Assembly (NCBI RefSeq): GCF_900168115.1
Contig: NZ_FUZC01000003.1
Location: 124,001-188,000, forward strand
Length of the DNA: 64,000 nt
Direction: 5' to 3'
Source of the DNA: Salegentibacter salinarum
GTDB lineage: Bacteria > Bacteroidota > Bacteroidia > Flavobacteriales > Flavobacteriaceae
Both the position numbers and the translations under genes were made by a program. Position 1 is the stretch's first letter, and each line of letters opens with the position of its first letter. The notes under the pieces were generated by a model. The model had not been told where the DNA came from. It saw only the letters and a list, made by a program, of their open reading frames with translations, and did no database searches. Positions 27,559-35,993 of this stretch are shown here, piece after piece.

Positions 27559-29928
27559 TTAAGAAATTCCTAATATATCCATAATCAAACCTTCGTTCTT
27601 TTCTTCCAGTTCCAAAATTTCTTTTGCAATGGTGTCTATTGAACGCAGCGGGGTGTGGCGGTAGAAATATTTGTTGAAGCTTATTTCATATCCAATTTTG
27701 GGGGCATCGAGGTTGATCCAGGCCTCGGGCACGTGGGGTTTTACCTCTTCTAAAAAGTAGCCGTAAATTTGCTCTTTTAGCGGCACATTCTCATAATCCC
27801 GCAGATCGCTTTCAGTCTCAAAAATGACATATTCTCCTGCCTTCCCGGTAGGAAAATAGCCAAAGTCGGGTAACTGTTCTTCGGTGCAACTCAAGTGGGC
27901 GAGAAGGGTGCTGAGTTTTTCTCCGCTCAACTTTTCCTTTTTCTTGATCACCTTCTCGGCTTTAGCATCATACCAGCTCACGGCACTTAAAATAGCATTT
28001 TTGTCACTGGAAGTTAACTCCTTTCTGTTTTTAAGAAAATCTAAAACCTCTTTTCTGAAAAGATTAAAATCATTGTATAGAGTGTCTCCAAAAAACAAAC
28101 TTTCCAGCTTATAAGCATTATTCACCAGCTTCTGATGTTTTTCCCAAACCTTGGGGCTTAGCAATTTCTTTCGATTTTTGCTGCTCAGGTTCAGGTCGTT
28201 TTCTTCAGTCCAGGCAAGGATCTCTTTTTCGTGATCCTTCAGCTTCGTATAGACTTCTTTACCAAATGTTTCCCAGGCCCACTGCATCGGTTCTTTAAGC
28301 TGTTTGTCATATCTAAGTTCCTCAATTCTTTCTGGAGAAAATTGAGCTTTTAACCTCTTGGGTCGTTCAATGGTTACCTTGTAATATCCGAAGTCTTGAT
28401 TATCAAAAACCTGTGCGGCTATTCCGGGAACTTCAGCATTGGTTTCTTTATCGATCTTTCGGCTTTCAGCCTGCATTTCAGCATAAACCTTAACGATCTC
28501 ATCGATATGCCCAGGAGCGAATTCGCAGTTCTTGTTTCCGAGGTTCTTCCGCAGCTTTCGGAATAATTGTCCGCCATCGATAAGCTGTACCTTTCCTGTA
28601 CGGTTTTTAGCTTTATTATTGCTGAGCAGCCAGATATAGGTGGTGATGCCGGTGTTGTAGAACAGGTTGTTGGGCATCTGGATAATAGCCTCCAAAAGGT
28701 CATTTTCAATGATGTAGCGCCTGATGTTGCTTTCGCCGCCGCCGGCATCGCCCGTAAACAAACTGGAGCCATTGTGCACGGAAGCGATCCTGGAACCGGA
28801 AGTGCTTTGGTGTTTGGGCTTCATTTTGTTCACCATCTCCATAAGGAACAGCAGCTGCCCATCTGAAGAGCGCGGTATGGCATCGGCATCTTCCTCCACG
28901 CCCCAGTAATTCTTCAGCGTAATCTTGAAGCGGGGATCGATCACATCTTTCCCGTCCTTAATATATTTTTGTTCGCTGCTCCAGGATTTCCCGTAAGGCG
29001 GATTGGAGAGCATAAAGTCAAAAGTAGTACCCGCAAATTCATCTGTAGACAAAGTAGAACCCACCCTGATGTTCTCGGGGTTGTTGCCCTTAATCATCAT
29101 ATCACTTTTACAGATGGCGTAGGTCTCGTCGTTGATCTCTTTCCCGTAGAGGTAGACATCTCCGGTTGCCCTGATAAGGCCTTCTTCATCCTTAATAAAA
29201 TTCTGGGCTTCGGTAAGCATCCCTCCACTTCCGCAGGCAGGATCGTAAATGGTCATTACCGGAGGCAATTGATCTTTGATAGGATCGAAGACCAGGTGCG
29301 TCATCAGGTCGATCACCTCACGTGGGGTAAAATGTTCCCCGGCTTCCTCGTTGTTCTCTTCGTTGAATTTCCTGATGAGTTCCTCAAAAACATAACCCAT
29401 TCCCAGGTTGGAAAGCGCCGGCATTTTGCGGCCTTCGGGATCCTCTTTTTCAAAAGGAGTAAGATTGATATAAGGAGAAGTGAATTTTTCCAGTACGTCC
29501 AGCAGCACATCTTTGCTGGCCATATGTCGTACCTGGCTTTTTAGCTTAAATTTTTCTATGATCTCCTTTACATTGGGACTAAAACCATTCAGATAATCTT
29601 CAAAATTCGCCTGCAGGATCTGCTGGGAATTGGTGGCGGTGTCGTGCAGTTTTTGCAGCGTCCATTTACTAGTGTTATAGAAAACATATCCGGAAGCAGC
29701 TTCTAAACCTCTTGTATCCCATTCTGTGAAATCCATTTCTTCCTTTTGGAAACGCATTTCTTCCAAAACTTCATCTTTTGTGGGTTCCAGTAAGGCATCA
29801 AGACGGCGAAGCACCACCATTGGGAGGATCACATCACGGTATTTTCCGCGTACGTAAACGTCACGCAGGCAATCATCTGCAATAGACCAGATGAAGGAAA
29901 CTAATTTATTGTGGGTTTGTTGAGTCAT
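27559..29928 (-). CDS. hsdM: Type I restriction-modification methyltransferase subunit M
   Basis: 789 residues. The N-terminal helical HsdM domain precedes the N6-adenine methyltransferase core with SAM motif PACGSGG (230-236) and catalytic NPPY (309-312). It is about 250 residues longer than the common 500-residue HsdM because of a helical, charged C-terminal extension, seen in some HsdM subgroups. It methylates adenine in the site chosen by HsdS and forms the core with which HsdR acts. It is the first gene of the long minus-strand operon; 75 bases separate it from the DUF262 gene. No clear CAAAnnTA (reverse TAnnTTTG) element was found in the 186 bases upstream. Confidence 0.95.
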   Translation of the reverse strand: MTQQTHNKLVSFIWSIADDCLRDVYVRGKYRDVILPMVVLRRLDALLEPTKDEVLEEMRFQKEEMDFTEWDTRGLEAASGYVFYNTSKWTLQKLHDTATNSQQILQANFEDYLNGFSPNVKEIIEKFKLKSQVRHMASKDVLLDVLEKFTSPYINLTPFEKEDPEGRKMPALSNLGMGYVFEELIRKFNEENNEEAGEHFTPREVIDLMTHLVFDPIKDQLPPVMTIYDPACGSGGMLTEAQNFIKDEEGLIRATGDVYLYGKEINDETYAICKSDMMIKGNNPENIRVGSTLSTDEFAGTTFDFMLSNPPYGKSWSSEQKYIKDGKDVIDPRFKITLKNYWGVEEDADAIPRSSDGQLLFLMEMVNKMKPKHQSTSGSRIASVHNGSSLFTGDAGGGESNIRRYIIENDLLEAIIQMPNNLFYNTGITTYIWLLSNNKAKNRTGKVQLIDGGQLFRKLRKNLGNKNCEFAPGHIDEIVKVYAEMQAESRKIDKETNAEVPGIAAQVFDNQDFGYYKVTIERPKRLKAQFSPERIEELRYDKQLKEPMQWAWETFGKEVYTKLKDHEKEILAWTEENDLNLSSKNRKKLLSPKVWEKHQKLVNNAYKLESLFFGDTLYNDFNLFRKEVLDFLKNRKELTSSDKNAILSAVSWYDAKAEKVIKKKEKLSGEKLSTLLAHLSCTEEQLPDFGYFPTGKAGEYVIFETESDLRDYENVPLKEQIYGYFLEEVKPHVPEAWINLDAPKIGYEISFNKYFYRHTPLRSIDTIAKEILELEEKNEGLIMDILGIS

Positions 29929-30114
29929 GTATGTTCTGTGTAAGATTTATAAATGCCCGAAGCTTGCGTATAGAACTATTTCTTTTGCAGGCATTATTTC
30001 CGCGAGTAGGGATTTGCGGAGGTGGGGCATCACATTGGTAAATCTAAATATTTTCTTAAAGCTTTGAAAATGTTTTCCCGTATTATGTTGGTATATTTCT
30101 TTATTAAACCAATT

Positions 30115-30540
30115 TCAATAAGGTTTTTTATCAAATAAAATTCTTAGAAAAATGAGAAACAGGTTTTTATGTCCTATTCCATCTCTTTTTGCCGTTTCAC
30201 AGATATCATCAACTTTTAAATCAACTTCCCTGGGAAAGTCATAATTATAAGTGTCGATCTCTAATTTTACTACTATCGGAATATATTTATCTATATTCGG
30301 GATTGCTTCTTTTATTTCATTGATTATAAATTCATTTACCTCAATGAGTAAAATAACCAGGTACTTTTCGTTAGAAAGTGTAAGGCAGTTGCCGTCTTGA
30401 TTTTCAACTCTAAACCAGGAACTTCCTTCATTTTTCAAGACACATCTTAGCAAGGCTTCTTTTAAAAAACTGATCTCAAGAAGTTTTTCCAAACCTTCAA
30501 TTTGAGAAAGCCCTTTAAAATAATTAACCTCATATTTCAT
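30115..30540 (-). CDS. Hypothetical protein
   Basis: 141 residues of no family I recognise, mixed alpha/beta, acidic, without signal peptide or membrane helix. It shows an N-terminal helical half and strand-rich IPIVVKLEIDTYNYD in the middle. It follows the tandem-repeat protein gene by 28 bases on the same strand and lies upstream of hsdM. The size and context would fit an immunity or accessory protein, but nothing in the sequence proves it. Confidence 0.6.
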   Translation of the reverse strand: MKYEVNYFKGLSQIEGLEKLLEISFLKEALLRCVLKNEGSSWFRVENQDGNCLTLSNEKYLVILLIEVNEFIINEIKEAIPNIDKYIPIVVKLEIDTYNYDFPREVDLKVDDICETAKRDGIGHKNLFLIFLRILFDKKPY

Positions 30541-30568
30541 AGTAATCTCTAAACATTAAAAGTTCTGT

Positions 30569-31006
30569 TTATTTAGAAAGATCCAACAAGGCCACAAGTA
30601 CCCATCTATCAGGGATGCCTTCAAAATAGAAAACCGGTTCCCCGTATTTATCTTTTCGTTTTAAAACCCTGCCATCTAAATACCAGATTTTAGGTCCGTA
30701 TTTATCACGATACCGTATATAATAGCCATCGAATTCATATAAACGGTCCCCGTATTTATTTTCCAGCTTTACCGTATTTCCATCTAAAAAATAGATACTA
30801 CTGCCGTACTTATTCTTTAGTTTTATTTCTTGGCCATTCCAGTAGAATAGGTCTTTCCCATATTTGTTTTTTTCTTTTAATAGGTTACCATCAATTAAAT
30901 AGAGTTGCTCTCCATATTTGTTCTCATCTTTAATCCCCTGAGCATTTATCGTACTATTGATTAGACAGCATAGAAAGAGAGTATTTAGAGCTTGTTTTAT
31001 ATTCAT
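30569..31006 (-). CDS. Secreted protein made of 18-residue KYG/DG tandem repeats
   Basis: 145 residues. After an N-terminal signal-like segment (about residues 1-22, ending NAQG), the protein is six tandem repeats of 18 residues with the pattern K-N-K-Y-G-x2-L-Y-x2-D-G-x2-L-K-x, for example KNKYGSSIYFLDGNTVKL. Regular tyrosine-glycine and aspartate-glycine turns suggest a beta-strand solenoid, in the style of MORN or WG repeats. It is probably periplasmic or outer-surface. It precedes the 141-residue unknown gene, possibly in one transcription unit. No enzymatic motif is seen. Confidence 0.7.
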   Translation of the reverse strand: MNIKQALNTLFLCCLINSTINAQGIKDENKYGEQLYLIDGNLLKEKNKYGKDLFYWNGQEIKLKNKYGSSIYFLDGNTVKLENKYGDRLYEFDGYYIRYRDKYGPKIWYLDGRVLKRKDKYGEPVFYFEGIPDRWVLVALLDLSK

Positions 31007-31056
31007 CTTAAAGCTTATGGGGTATTAGAAAATTGAGATAAATTTGATTCGGAAAC

Positions 31057-31953
31057 TTATTTGTAATTTGAAATACTGCATTGCAGCTCTTTCTTGATCT
31101 GGGTCTGTAAAGCTTTTGGCTCCACTACTTTTACCTGGTCGCCGTAAGAAAGAATTTCCATTCTGAAATCGTAGGTAGGCCGAATAAAATAACTAAACCT
31201 GATCTCTTTTTCATTATTCAAAATCAACTCCTGGCTATGGTGCAGCGGCAATGATTCTACGTATCTTCCTTCACGCGGGGTGAAAGAAAGAATAACTTTT
31301 ACCGGGTCTTCGTTAGTGCCGTTAATAATTCCGAAGCTATCTTTAAATTCTTCGTAGGCCTGGTATTCAATAGGTTTAAATTTCTCTTTGGTAATTTCCA
31401 GTTTCTGAATCCTGTCCAGAGAAAAGTTTTTGATGATATCATCTTTGGTATCATCAGCTATAAGGTACCAGCGGTTCCTGGCTTCTTTAAGCGCAATGGG
31501 TTTTACTTTTCGGGTACTGACAGAAGTATCCCAGAATTTGTGATATTCAAACGCAACTTCTAAAAAATTCTGACTGGCGTGTAATAAACCAGCTAAATGA
31601 TGCGTACCTAAAGGTTTTCTTTCTTCAAAAATTAATTGGTTTCCGAAACTTTTTGAAAGTCGAATGGCGTTTAGAAGGTCAAAATTTTCCCGTAATCTTT
31701 GGGAATGCGTTTCTTCTACATCTTCAACAATAGCATATTTTTTAGTGCTACGGTTACACTTGATTTCTATTTTATGGATAGTTTCAATGTCTTTAATATC
31801 CCGTTGAAATGTACGCTGAGAACTGAATAAGTCTTCTTCAACGGCATCGGGATTATCGGCCATCATATCTTGAACTTCCTCATAACTCATAGGTCTTAAC
31901 CTAAGTAGAGAAATGATCTTATAATGGCGTTTTATGGTTTGGCGTACAGACAT
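31057..31953 (-). CDS. WYL-domain transcriptional regulator
   Basis: 298 residues. The N-terminus is a winged helix (about 1-75; RQTIKRHYKIISLLRLRPMS), the middle a WYL domain (ALKEARNRWYLIADD) and the end the WCX extension (GDQVKVVEPKALQTQIKKEL). WYL proteins of this layout, such as CapW and BrxR, repress bacterial defence operons and sense ligands or DNA ends. The gene is the most upstream member of the minus-strand set leading to hsdM, so it is a natural candidate regulator of the island; this is inferred from position only. Confidence 0.85.
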   Translation of the reverse strand: MSVRQTIKRHYKIISLLRLRPMSYEEVQDMMADNPDAVEEDLFSSQRTFQRDIKDIETIHKIEIKCNRSTKKYAIVEDVEETHSQRLRENFDLLNAIRLSKSFGNQLIFEERKPLGTHHLAGLLHASQNFLEVAFEYHKFWDTSVSTRKVKPIALKEARNRWYLIADDTKDDIIKNFSLDRIQKLEITKEKFKPIEYQAYEEFKDSFGIINGTNEDPVKVILSFTPREGRYVESLPLHHSQELILNNEKEIRFSYFIRPTYDFRMEILSYGDQVKVVEPKALQTQIKKELQCSISNYK

Positions 31954-32101
31954 AGGTTTTTTGTTGTTTAATTGGAGTTCAAAAACGTCAGGTTGAGTGA
32001 TTTTTTCTTTGAAAAATTTATCGAGAACAAGTTTTTGAATTTCATTCTCTGTTCTCGATACAAAATCCTTTCAGGATTTTACTCGAAGTGACGAAATGGG
32101 T

Positions 32102-32590
32102 TTAAGCACAAACATCCTTAAAGAATTTCTCAACCTGAGTGGTAAAGATATCGATAGGTATACGATGTCCTAACTGTGGCAAAATCTGAATATCCAATTC
32201 AGATTGTTGCAGGTTTTTACTTAGAAAGTTCAGAGTTTCTGCCGGATTTACAATCTCATCACTTCCTCCTATTAATATCTGTTTAGTTGAAATTCCAGGT
32301 GTAAATTTATTTTTGGGTTTAAGGCTTTGGTATTTAGATAGGGGAGGGTTGAACAACAATGCCGGTCTGCCGATAATTTCTGAAACCGCGTAGGCATTAA
32401 GCGCGCCCATACTACTTCCCATTACCACATTGAACTCGGTTGTGGGGAATTGTTTTAGAATAAGTTCGGGTTGAAAATGTATTTCTGAATAATCTATGTC
32501 GGGGGCGAACACCTGGCCGTATTTTTCCAGGATTTTTCGTTTTGGTTCCTTCAGTTTACTCTTTAGTCCGTGTAAGTATAGTATATTCAT
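32102..32590 (-). CDS. YqiA/YcfP family alpha/beta hydrolase
   Basis: 162 residues of a small alpha/beta hydrolase with the family start MNILYLHGLKSK, nucleophile elbow GSSMG (S60), acid D111 in GGSDEIVNP and histidine H142 in LGHRIP. The complete triad suggests an active esterase, substrate unknown. It directly follows the small Lys/Arg-rich gene (one base apart). Confidence 0.8.
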   Translation of the reverse strand: MNILYLHGLKSKLKEPKRKILEKYGQVFAPDIDYSEIHFQPELILKQFPTTEFNVVMGSSMGALNAYAVSEIIGRPALLFNPPLSKYQSLKPKNKFTPGISTKQILIGGSDEIVNPAETLNFLSKNLQQSELDIQILPQLGHRIPIDIFTTQVEKFFKDVCA

Positions 32591-32591
32591 A

Positions 32592-32819
32592 TTACTTGCT
32601 TTTTTCTTTATTGCTTAGATCAGTGCGATAAGATTTGCCATCTTTTTCCCAATTCCAGCTATCCGAAATTTCTTTTATGTGCGGAAAATTCTCATCTGTA
32701 ATCGCTAACTTTTCCTTTACAATTCTTCTTAATTTACGATTGGCTTTTTGTTTTTCTGCTTTTTCTGAAGTAGCTGTGCAATTGGGAAGGATTGGTGTTT
32801 TGCGTTTAGATCTACTCAC
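32592..32819 (-). CDS. Small conserved Lys/Arg-rich hypothetical protein
   Basis: 75 residues. The N-terminus is SRSKRKTPI and a basic helix (EKAEKQKANRKLRRIVKE) follows; the C-terminal half has a tryptophan pair (DSWNWEKDGKS). Similar small proteins of this type occur in Bacteroidota and Cyanobacteria but have no known role. The start is the ATG at 32819, and the gene is spaced one base from the hydrolase. Confidence 0.65.
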   Translation of the reverse strand: MSRSKRKTPILPNCTATSEKAEKQKANRKLRRIVKEKLAITDENFPHIKEISDSWNWEKDGKSYRTDLSNKEKSK

Positions 32820-32853
32820 TTTATTTAATTTGATATGGGGATGATGGCTTATA

Positions 32854-33087
32854 TTAGTTTTTTAATGATTGAAAATTTTTACTGAAACTCCATTCCACTT
32901 CTCCCAGGTCGATCTTATTGATATAACTCATTTCGATATAAGTATAGATATTTGGTACGCCAACGTGAAGCGTAATTTCATATCCTCCGAAAGTCTCTTC
33001 TTCCAGCATTGTCCTACCTCCATATTTGATTTCTTCCTGGATATGTTGGTATTGCTCTTCGGTAAGTGTTATCTCTAATTTTCTCAT
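32854..33087 (-). CDS. Hypothetical small protein
   Basis: 77 residues with no recognised family. It starts MRKLEITLTEEQYQHIQEEI and shows predicted strands around GGYEITLHVGVPN. It is soluble with no signal peptide. It is the last intact small gene before the broken mobile-element genes. Confidence 0.5.
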   Translation of the reverse strand: MRKLEITLTEEQYQHIQEEIKYGGRTMLEEETFGGYEITLHVGVPNIYTYIEMSYINKIDLGEVEWSFSKNFQSLKN

Positions 33088-33122
33088 CGCTATTATTTAT
33101 ATTGCAATACTAAGTTTAATAA

Positions 33123-33139
33123 GCGACAAATTATGTCGC
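33123..33139. repeat. GCGACA hairpin
   Basis: Inverted repeat GCGACA-AATTA-TGTCGC. Its arm shares the nonamer GCGACAAAT with the paired repeats upstream of the BfmA-like gene at 55640 and 55682, suggesting a protein-binding site common to related mobile elements. Confidence 0.5.
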
Positions 33140-33260
33140 CTTCGGTAAGATCGTCAATATTTTTGGAGAATAAACAGTAAATTTTTTTTATAAGGTCCGC
33201 TATCAGAATTTGATCGTCCATAATTGGCCATAATCGACCGCAATCGGGTGAATTTCGGTT

Positions 33261-33292
33261 TTTTTCGTTCAAAAATTAATTTGAACGAAAAA
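33261..33292. repeat. Perfect 13-bp inverted repeat
   Basis: Arms TTTTTCGTTCAAA and TTTGAACGAAAAA flank a 6-base loop. It can act as a bidirectional terminator or a recombinase/regulator site; it lies at the edge of the decayed element. Confidence 0.55.
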
Positions 33293-33470
33293 CGAATGAT
33301 CTCAATATTTATAAATGCAGCCATTTTTCTAGTCTAGGTCTAGGCATAGAGCAAATAATCAATTTTACGAGACTCCAGTCTCTTAAGCGATAATTACTCA
33401 GATTCAATTACAATGGTTACGTAGGATTTTAACCAATTATTGTCACTATTAAAATTAACCTCATAATTTT

Positions 33471-34149
33471 TCAGAATGGCTCTCCATAGTTTTTGTGCTT
33501 ACTAGTATGCAAGTTGTCCCGGTTCTGGGACGGTGAATCAGACTTTAGATTTTTTTTTATTTCGTCAGCCTTTAGCATCCAACTTCGGGCACAGGCCTGC
33601 CAATTTGTAATTGGATTTTCACCATTAATTTCCAGCCTATGGATTCATAAAAATTATAGAATTTTTTAGCCTCCAGGACACTTCTTTTTTCTGCTCTGAA
33701 AAACTCAATAACCACTTGTTCATTTTCTGAACAAGTGGTTTTAAAAGAGTTTATTATATGTTTACTCTTATGTTTATTAAAAGATACCAATTTTTGGACA
33801 GGTACCTGTTCAGAAACTGGATAGGTCCTGTTCATTTTTTGATCAGGTAGGATATCAAATCTGAACATCTCAATGAGGGATCCCATTTGCGGATTAGTGG
33901 TGGGATGGTATTGAAGGTACCCCCAGGCTTTTAGATAGCAAAGTAGTTTGTGGTAGGTCGTCCCGGAACGTATTTTAGCCAGTGCCATCACCTCTTTACT
34001 ATTTAGCATAATGATTTTTGGAAACGCATTTGGTTCCATAGTTCAAAAAAGGCCAGATACAAACTGCGGTGTGAGGACGAGATCTTTTCGTCATCCGCGA
34101 ATTTTCGAAATATACAGTTAAGGTGACTAATGTAATTGACCGCGCCCAT
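33471..34149 (-). pseudogene. Broken winged-helix replication-type gene of a mobile element
   Basis: A gene related to the intact one at 60539-61291 but broken by at least two frameshifts. In three frames its parts read, in order: ATG at 34149 leading to NYISHLNCIFRKFADDEK and SLYLAFFELWNQ; then the frame 33572-34039 with IMLNSKEVMALAKI and SGTTYHKLLCYLKAWGYLQYHP; then, after a shift near 33625, NPITNWQACARSW and RDNLHTSKHKNYGEPF up to the stop at 33471. The intact relative has the matching parts SLYMALFQEWN, STYHRCVTDLDTWKYLSYFP and RDNLRTTKNKDYGQPL. This is a clear decay product of an earlier mobile element. Confidence 0.85.
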
Positions 34150-34175
34150 TTAAGGTTTCTTAAGCCTGGAAAATA

Positions 34176-34358
34176 TTATTTTGGATCCTTACTCAACATC
34201 TTTTTGGCAACATAGCTTTCTACATAATTCCGGTTGTATTTGAACATCTTGTCAAAAGCCTTTTCAGAATTCCGAAAAAAGCGATCCCGCTCAAACCCTC
34301 GTTTTACCACTTTACCATGCATCTTAACTTCTGAAGCTTTGTATATGCTACCGGGGGA
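34176..34358 (-). pseudogene. C-terminal fragment of a DUF5712 MobB-like relaxase
   Basis: About 60 residues (SPGSIYKASEVKMHGKVV, then RGFERDRFFRNSEKAFDK and YNRNYVESYVAKK) match residues 222-286 of the relaxase at 56090-57121. The catalytic N-terminal part, including the H-x-H motif, is missing, so the fragment cannot be active. The open frame continues upstream to 34451, but that part has no similarity to relaxase and probably reflects a recombination junction. Confidence 0.8.
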
Positions 34359-34419
34359 AGGCTGTAGGTATTTGAAGCATCTGGTTAATATACCAATTCC
34401 GAAAGTATCTTTATACAAC

Positions 34420-34614
34420 TCAGTTAGAGGTACTGAAAGTTTAGTTGACAAGAATCCATCAGATTTGAACTATCATTATTTCCTACTTTCAATTTATTTG
34501 AGAGATACCAGGTATAAAGACAAGTTTAAAAAGATAAAAGACAACATACTTAAAAACTTTAAAACTGACGAAGAAGAAAGAATGAAATTTGAAGTTCTTA
34601 ATTATGAAGAATAA
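34420..34614 (+). pseudogene. Orphan C-terminal gene fragment
   Basis: About 60 codons of protein-like sequence (LNYHYFLLSIYLRDTRYKDK, then FKTDEEERMKFEVLNYEE and a stop) with helical, repeat-like character. The frame upstream of about 34420 is only the antisense of the relaxase fragment, so this looks like a gene end left by a recombination event. The parent family is not recognised. Confidence 0.45.
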
Positions 34615-34742
34615 AGCACTAAACGCTAACAAAGAAGTTTAAAAAAATTCTTGTTTCTGGTTTTGGAAAAAGGTGATTTTCATTTTTAAAAAAGTAAGGA
34701 TCACGCCGACAAGTCTGCGCGGTAAGGTCATCCCTTATTTTC

Positions 34743-35993
34743 TTAATTGAACTTTCGCTTTACAAACCATATATCCTGTAGGCTTATATTTAAGCTTAAT
34801 GTATGATAATTTTCCTGTATAAGCCCGTCACTCACTATACCTTTTTTTCCGTAAGAATACATAAGATTAAACATAGAACTACTTCTTGTGTTCAAAGGCA
34901 AGCCAAGTCCCACATTTATCGAATAATTGTGGGTTTTAATACCTGAGACTTCCAGGTTCCCGCTATCATAGTTCATACCTAAACGATATTGAATATGGTT
35001 GGTATATCGCAGGGGATTGCCCTGGGGTAAAAACTCGAGCCCCAAACCAATAAAATCCCGATCCACATAAGTTCCAAGATTGTCAGATTGGTTAGTAGCA
35101 GTCCAAAACTCCCTGGTATAGTCTGCAGAAACGGTAAGTTCCTCGCTCAGTTTAGAGCTTATACCCAAGCCAATATCCAGTGGAAGAGAAAAATCGGGTA
35201 TATTATTTTCGTCACTACTACTGGCAACCTGGGTATTTTGTTGATATTGATAAACAGTTTGATTTTGGGATGCTCCAAGATTGGTAGGGGAATTTACCAC
35301 GGCGCCAAAGCTTATATTTTCCGAAGCATCATATTGAACCCCGAATACTGCTTTGAATCCCGAGTAATAGTTTTGTTCAATCAGCTCCAAGGTATTATTA
35401 CCGATATAATTGGTTTCGTATTCAGTAATTTTTCCAAATAGAACCTCACCTGAAATACCTAATCTTAATTTTTTACCCAGGGATATCCCATAGTTTATAG
35501 CTAACTCATTAATACCACCATAACCATCGATTGACGTATAATAGGCTTCTGATGAGCCTTCAATATTGTTTTGGAGGCTAGTGAAATTATAACCTACATC
35601 CGTATATGGTAGTAGGCTAAGACCCACCCCGGATTTCTCGTTTATAGGCAAAGCGAAGGCAATGTTAGAGAAATTCCCGTTGGTTTTACGATCCTCATTA
35701 CCTGCCTCACTAAGATTATTTATCTGATAGTTAATACCAACATCAAAGAAAAAATGGTTTTGAGGTATTGCGCCGTAAGAAGCCGGATTCAAATTATTCA
35801 TCATAGTGGAAGAGGGGAGCGCAATGCCCGTACCACCAAGACCATTGGTTTTCCCGGTATTTAATAAATTTTTCTCTCCAAGGCCATACAGAGAATATGG
35901 GGAATTCGTCAGGGTGTTGGATTGCGAGAAGCTTTTAACAAACACAAAAGAGAAGACAATTATATATAAGTATTTATTCATCGTATAAAGCAT
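34743..35993 (-). CDS. Outer membrane beta-barrel protein (OmpP1/FadL-like)
   Basis: 416 residues. A signal peptide (IIVFSFVFVKSFSQ) is followed by NSPYSLYGLGE and TGKTNGLGGTGIALPSS with NLNPASYGAIP, a start typical of FadL/OmpP1-type barrels in Bacteroidota, and alternating strands to the end. It probably resides in the outer membrane; ligand unknown. Its start lies 20 bases inside the end of the DUF4270 gene, so the two are co-expressed and likely act together at the surface. Confidence 0.8.
   Translation of the reverse strand: MLYTMNKYLYIIVFSFVFVKSFSQSNTLTNSPYSLYGLGEKNLLNTGKTNGLGGTGIALPSSTMMNNLNPASYGAIPQNHFFFDVGINYQINNLSEAGNEDRKTNGNFSNIAFALPINEKSGVGLSLLPYTDVGYNFTSLQNNIEGSSEAYYTSIDGYGGINELAINYGISLGKKLRLGISGEVLFGKITEYETNYIGNNTLELIEQNYYSGFKAVFGVQYDASENISFGAVVNSPTNLGASQNQTVYQYQQNTQVASSSDENNIPDFSLPLDIGLGISSKLSEELTVSADYTREFWTATNQSDNLGTYVDRDFIGLGLEFLPQGNPLRYTNHIQYRLGMNYDSGNLEVSGIKTHNYSINVGLGLPLNTRSSSMFNLMYSYGKKGIVSDGLIQENYHTLSLNISLQDIWFVKRKFN

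Larger units (their letters stand above)
33088..33470. other. Intergenic region with two inverted repeats
   Basis: No gene is seen. Two structured sites occur: the GCGACA/TGTCGC hairpin at 33123-33139 and the perfect 13-bp stem at 33261-33292. The rest is AT-rich with no clear promoter. It lies between the island genes and the degraded replication-type gene. Confidence 0.5.

Noticed and set aside
28567-29544. Long plus-strand open frames of up to 191 codons opposite hsdM
   Set aside because: They are antisense shadows of the methyltransferase gene, without start signals or known motifs.
34234-34614. A 126-codon plus-strand ORF
   Set aside because: Its first half is only the antisense of the relaxase fragment; only the C-terminal 60 codons look like real coding sequence, so it is listed as a fragment.
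34951-34965. TCCAGGTTCCCGCTA resembles the 3' end of tRNA-fMet and could be the distal attachment site of the island
   Set aside because: It lies inside an intact outer-membrane protein gene, contains an extra base and the similarity ends after about 14 bases, so chance is more likely.
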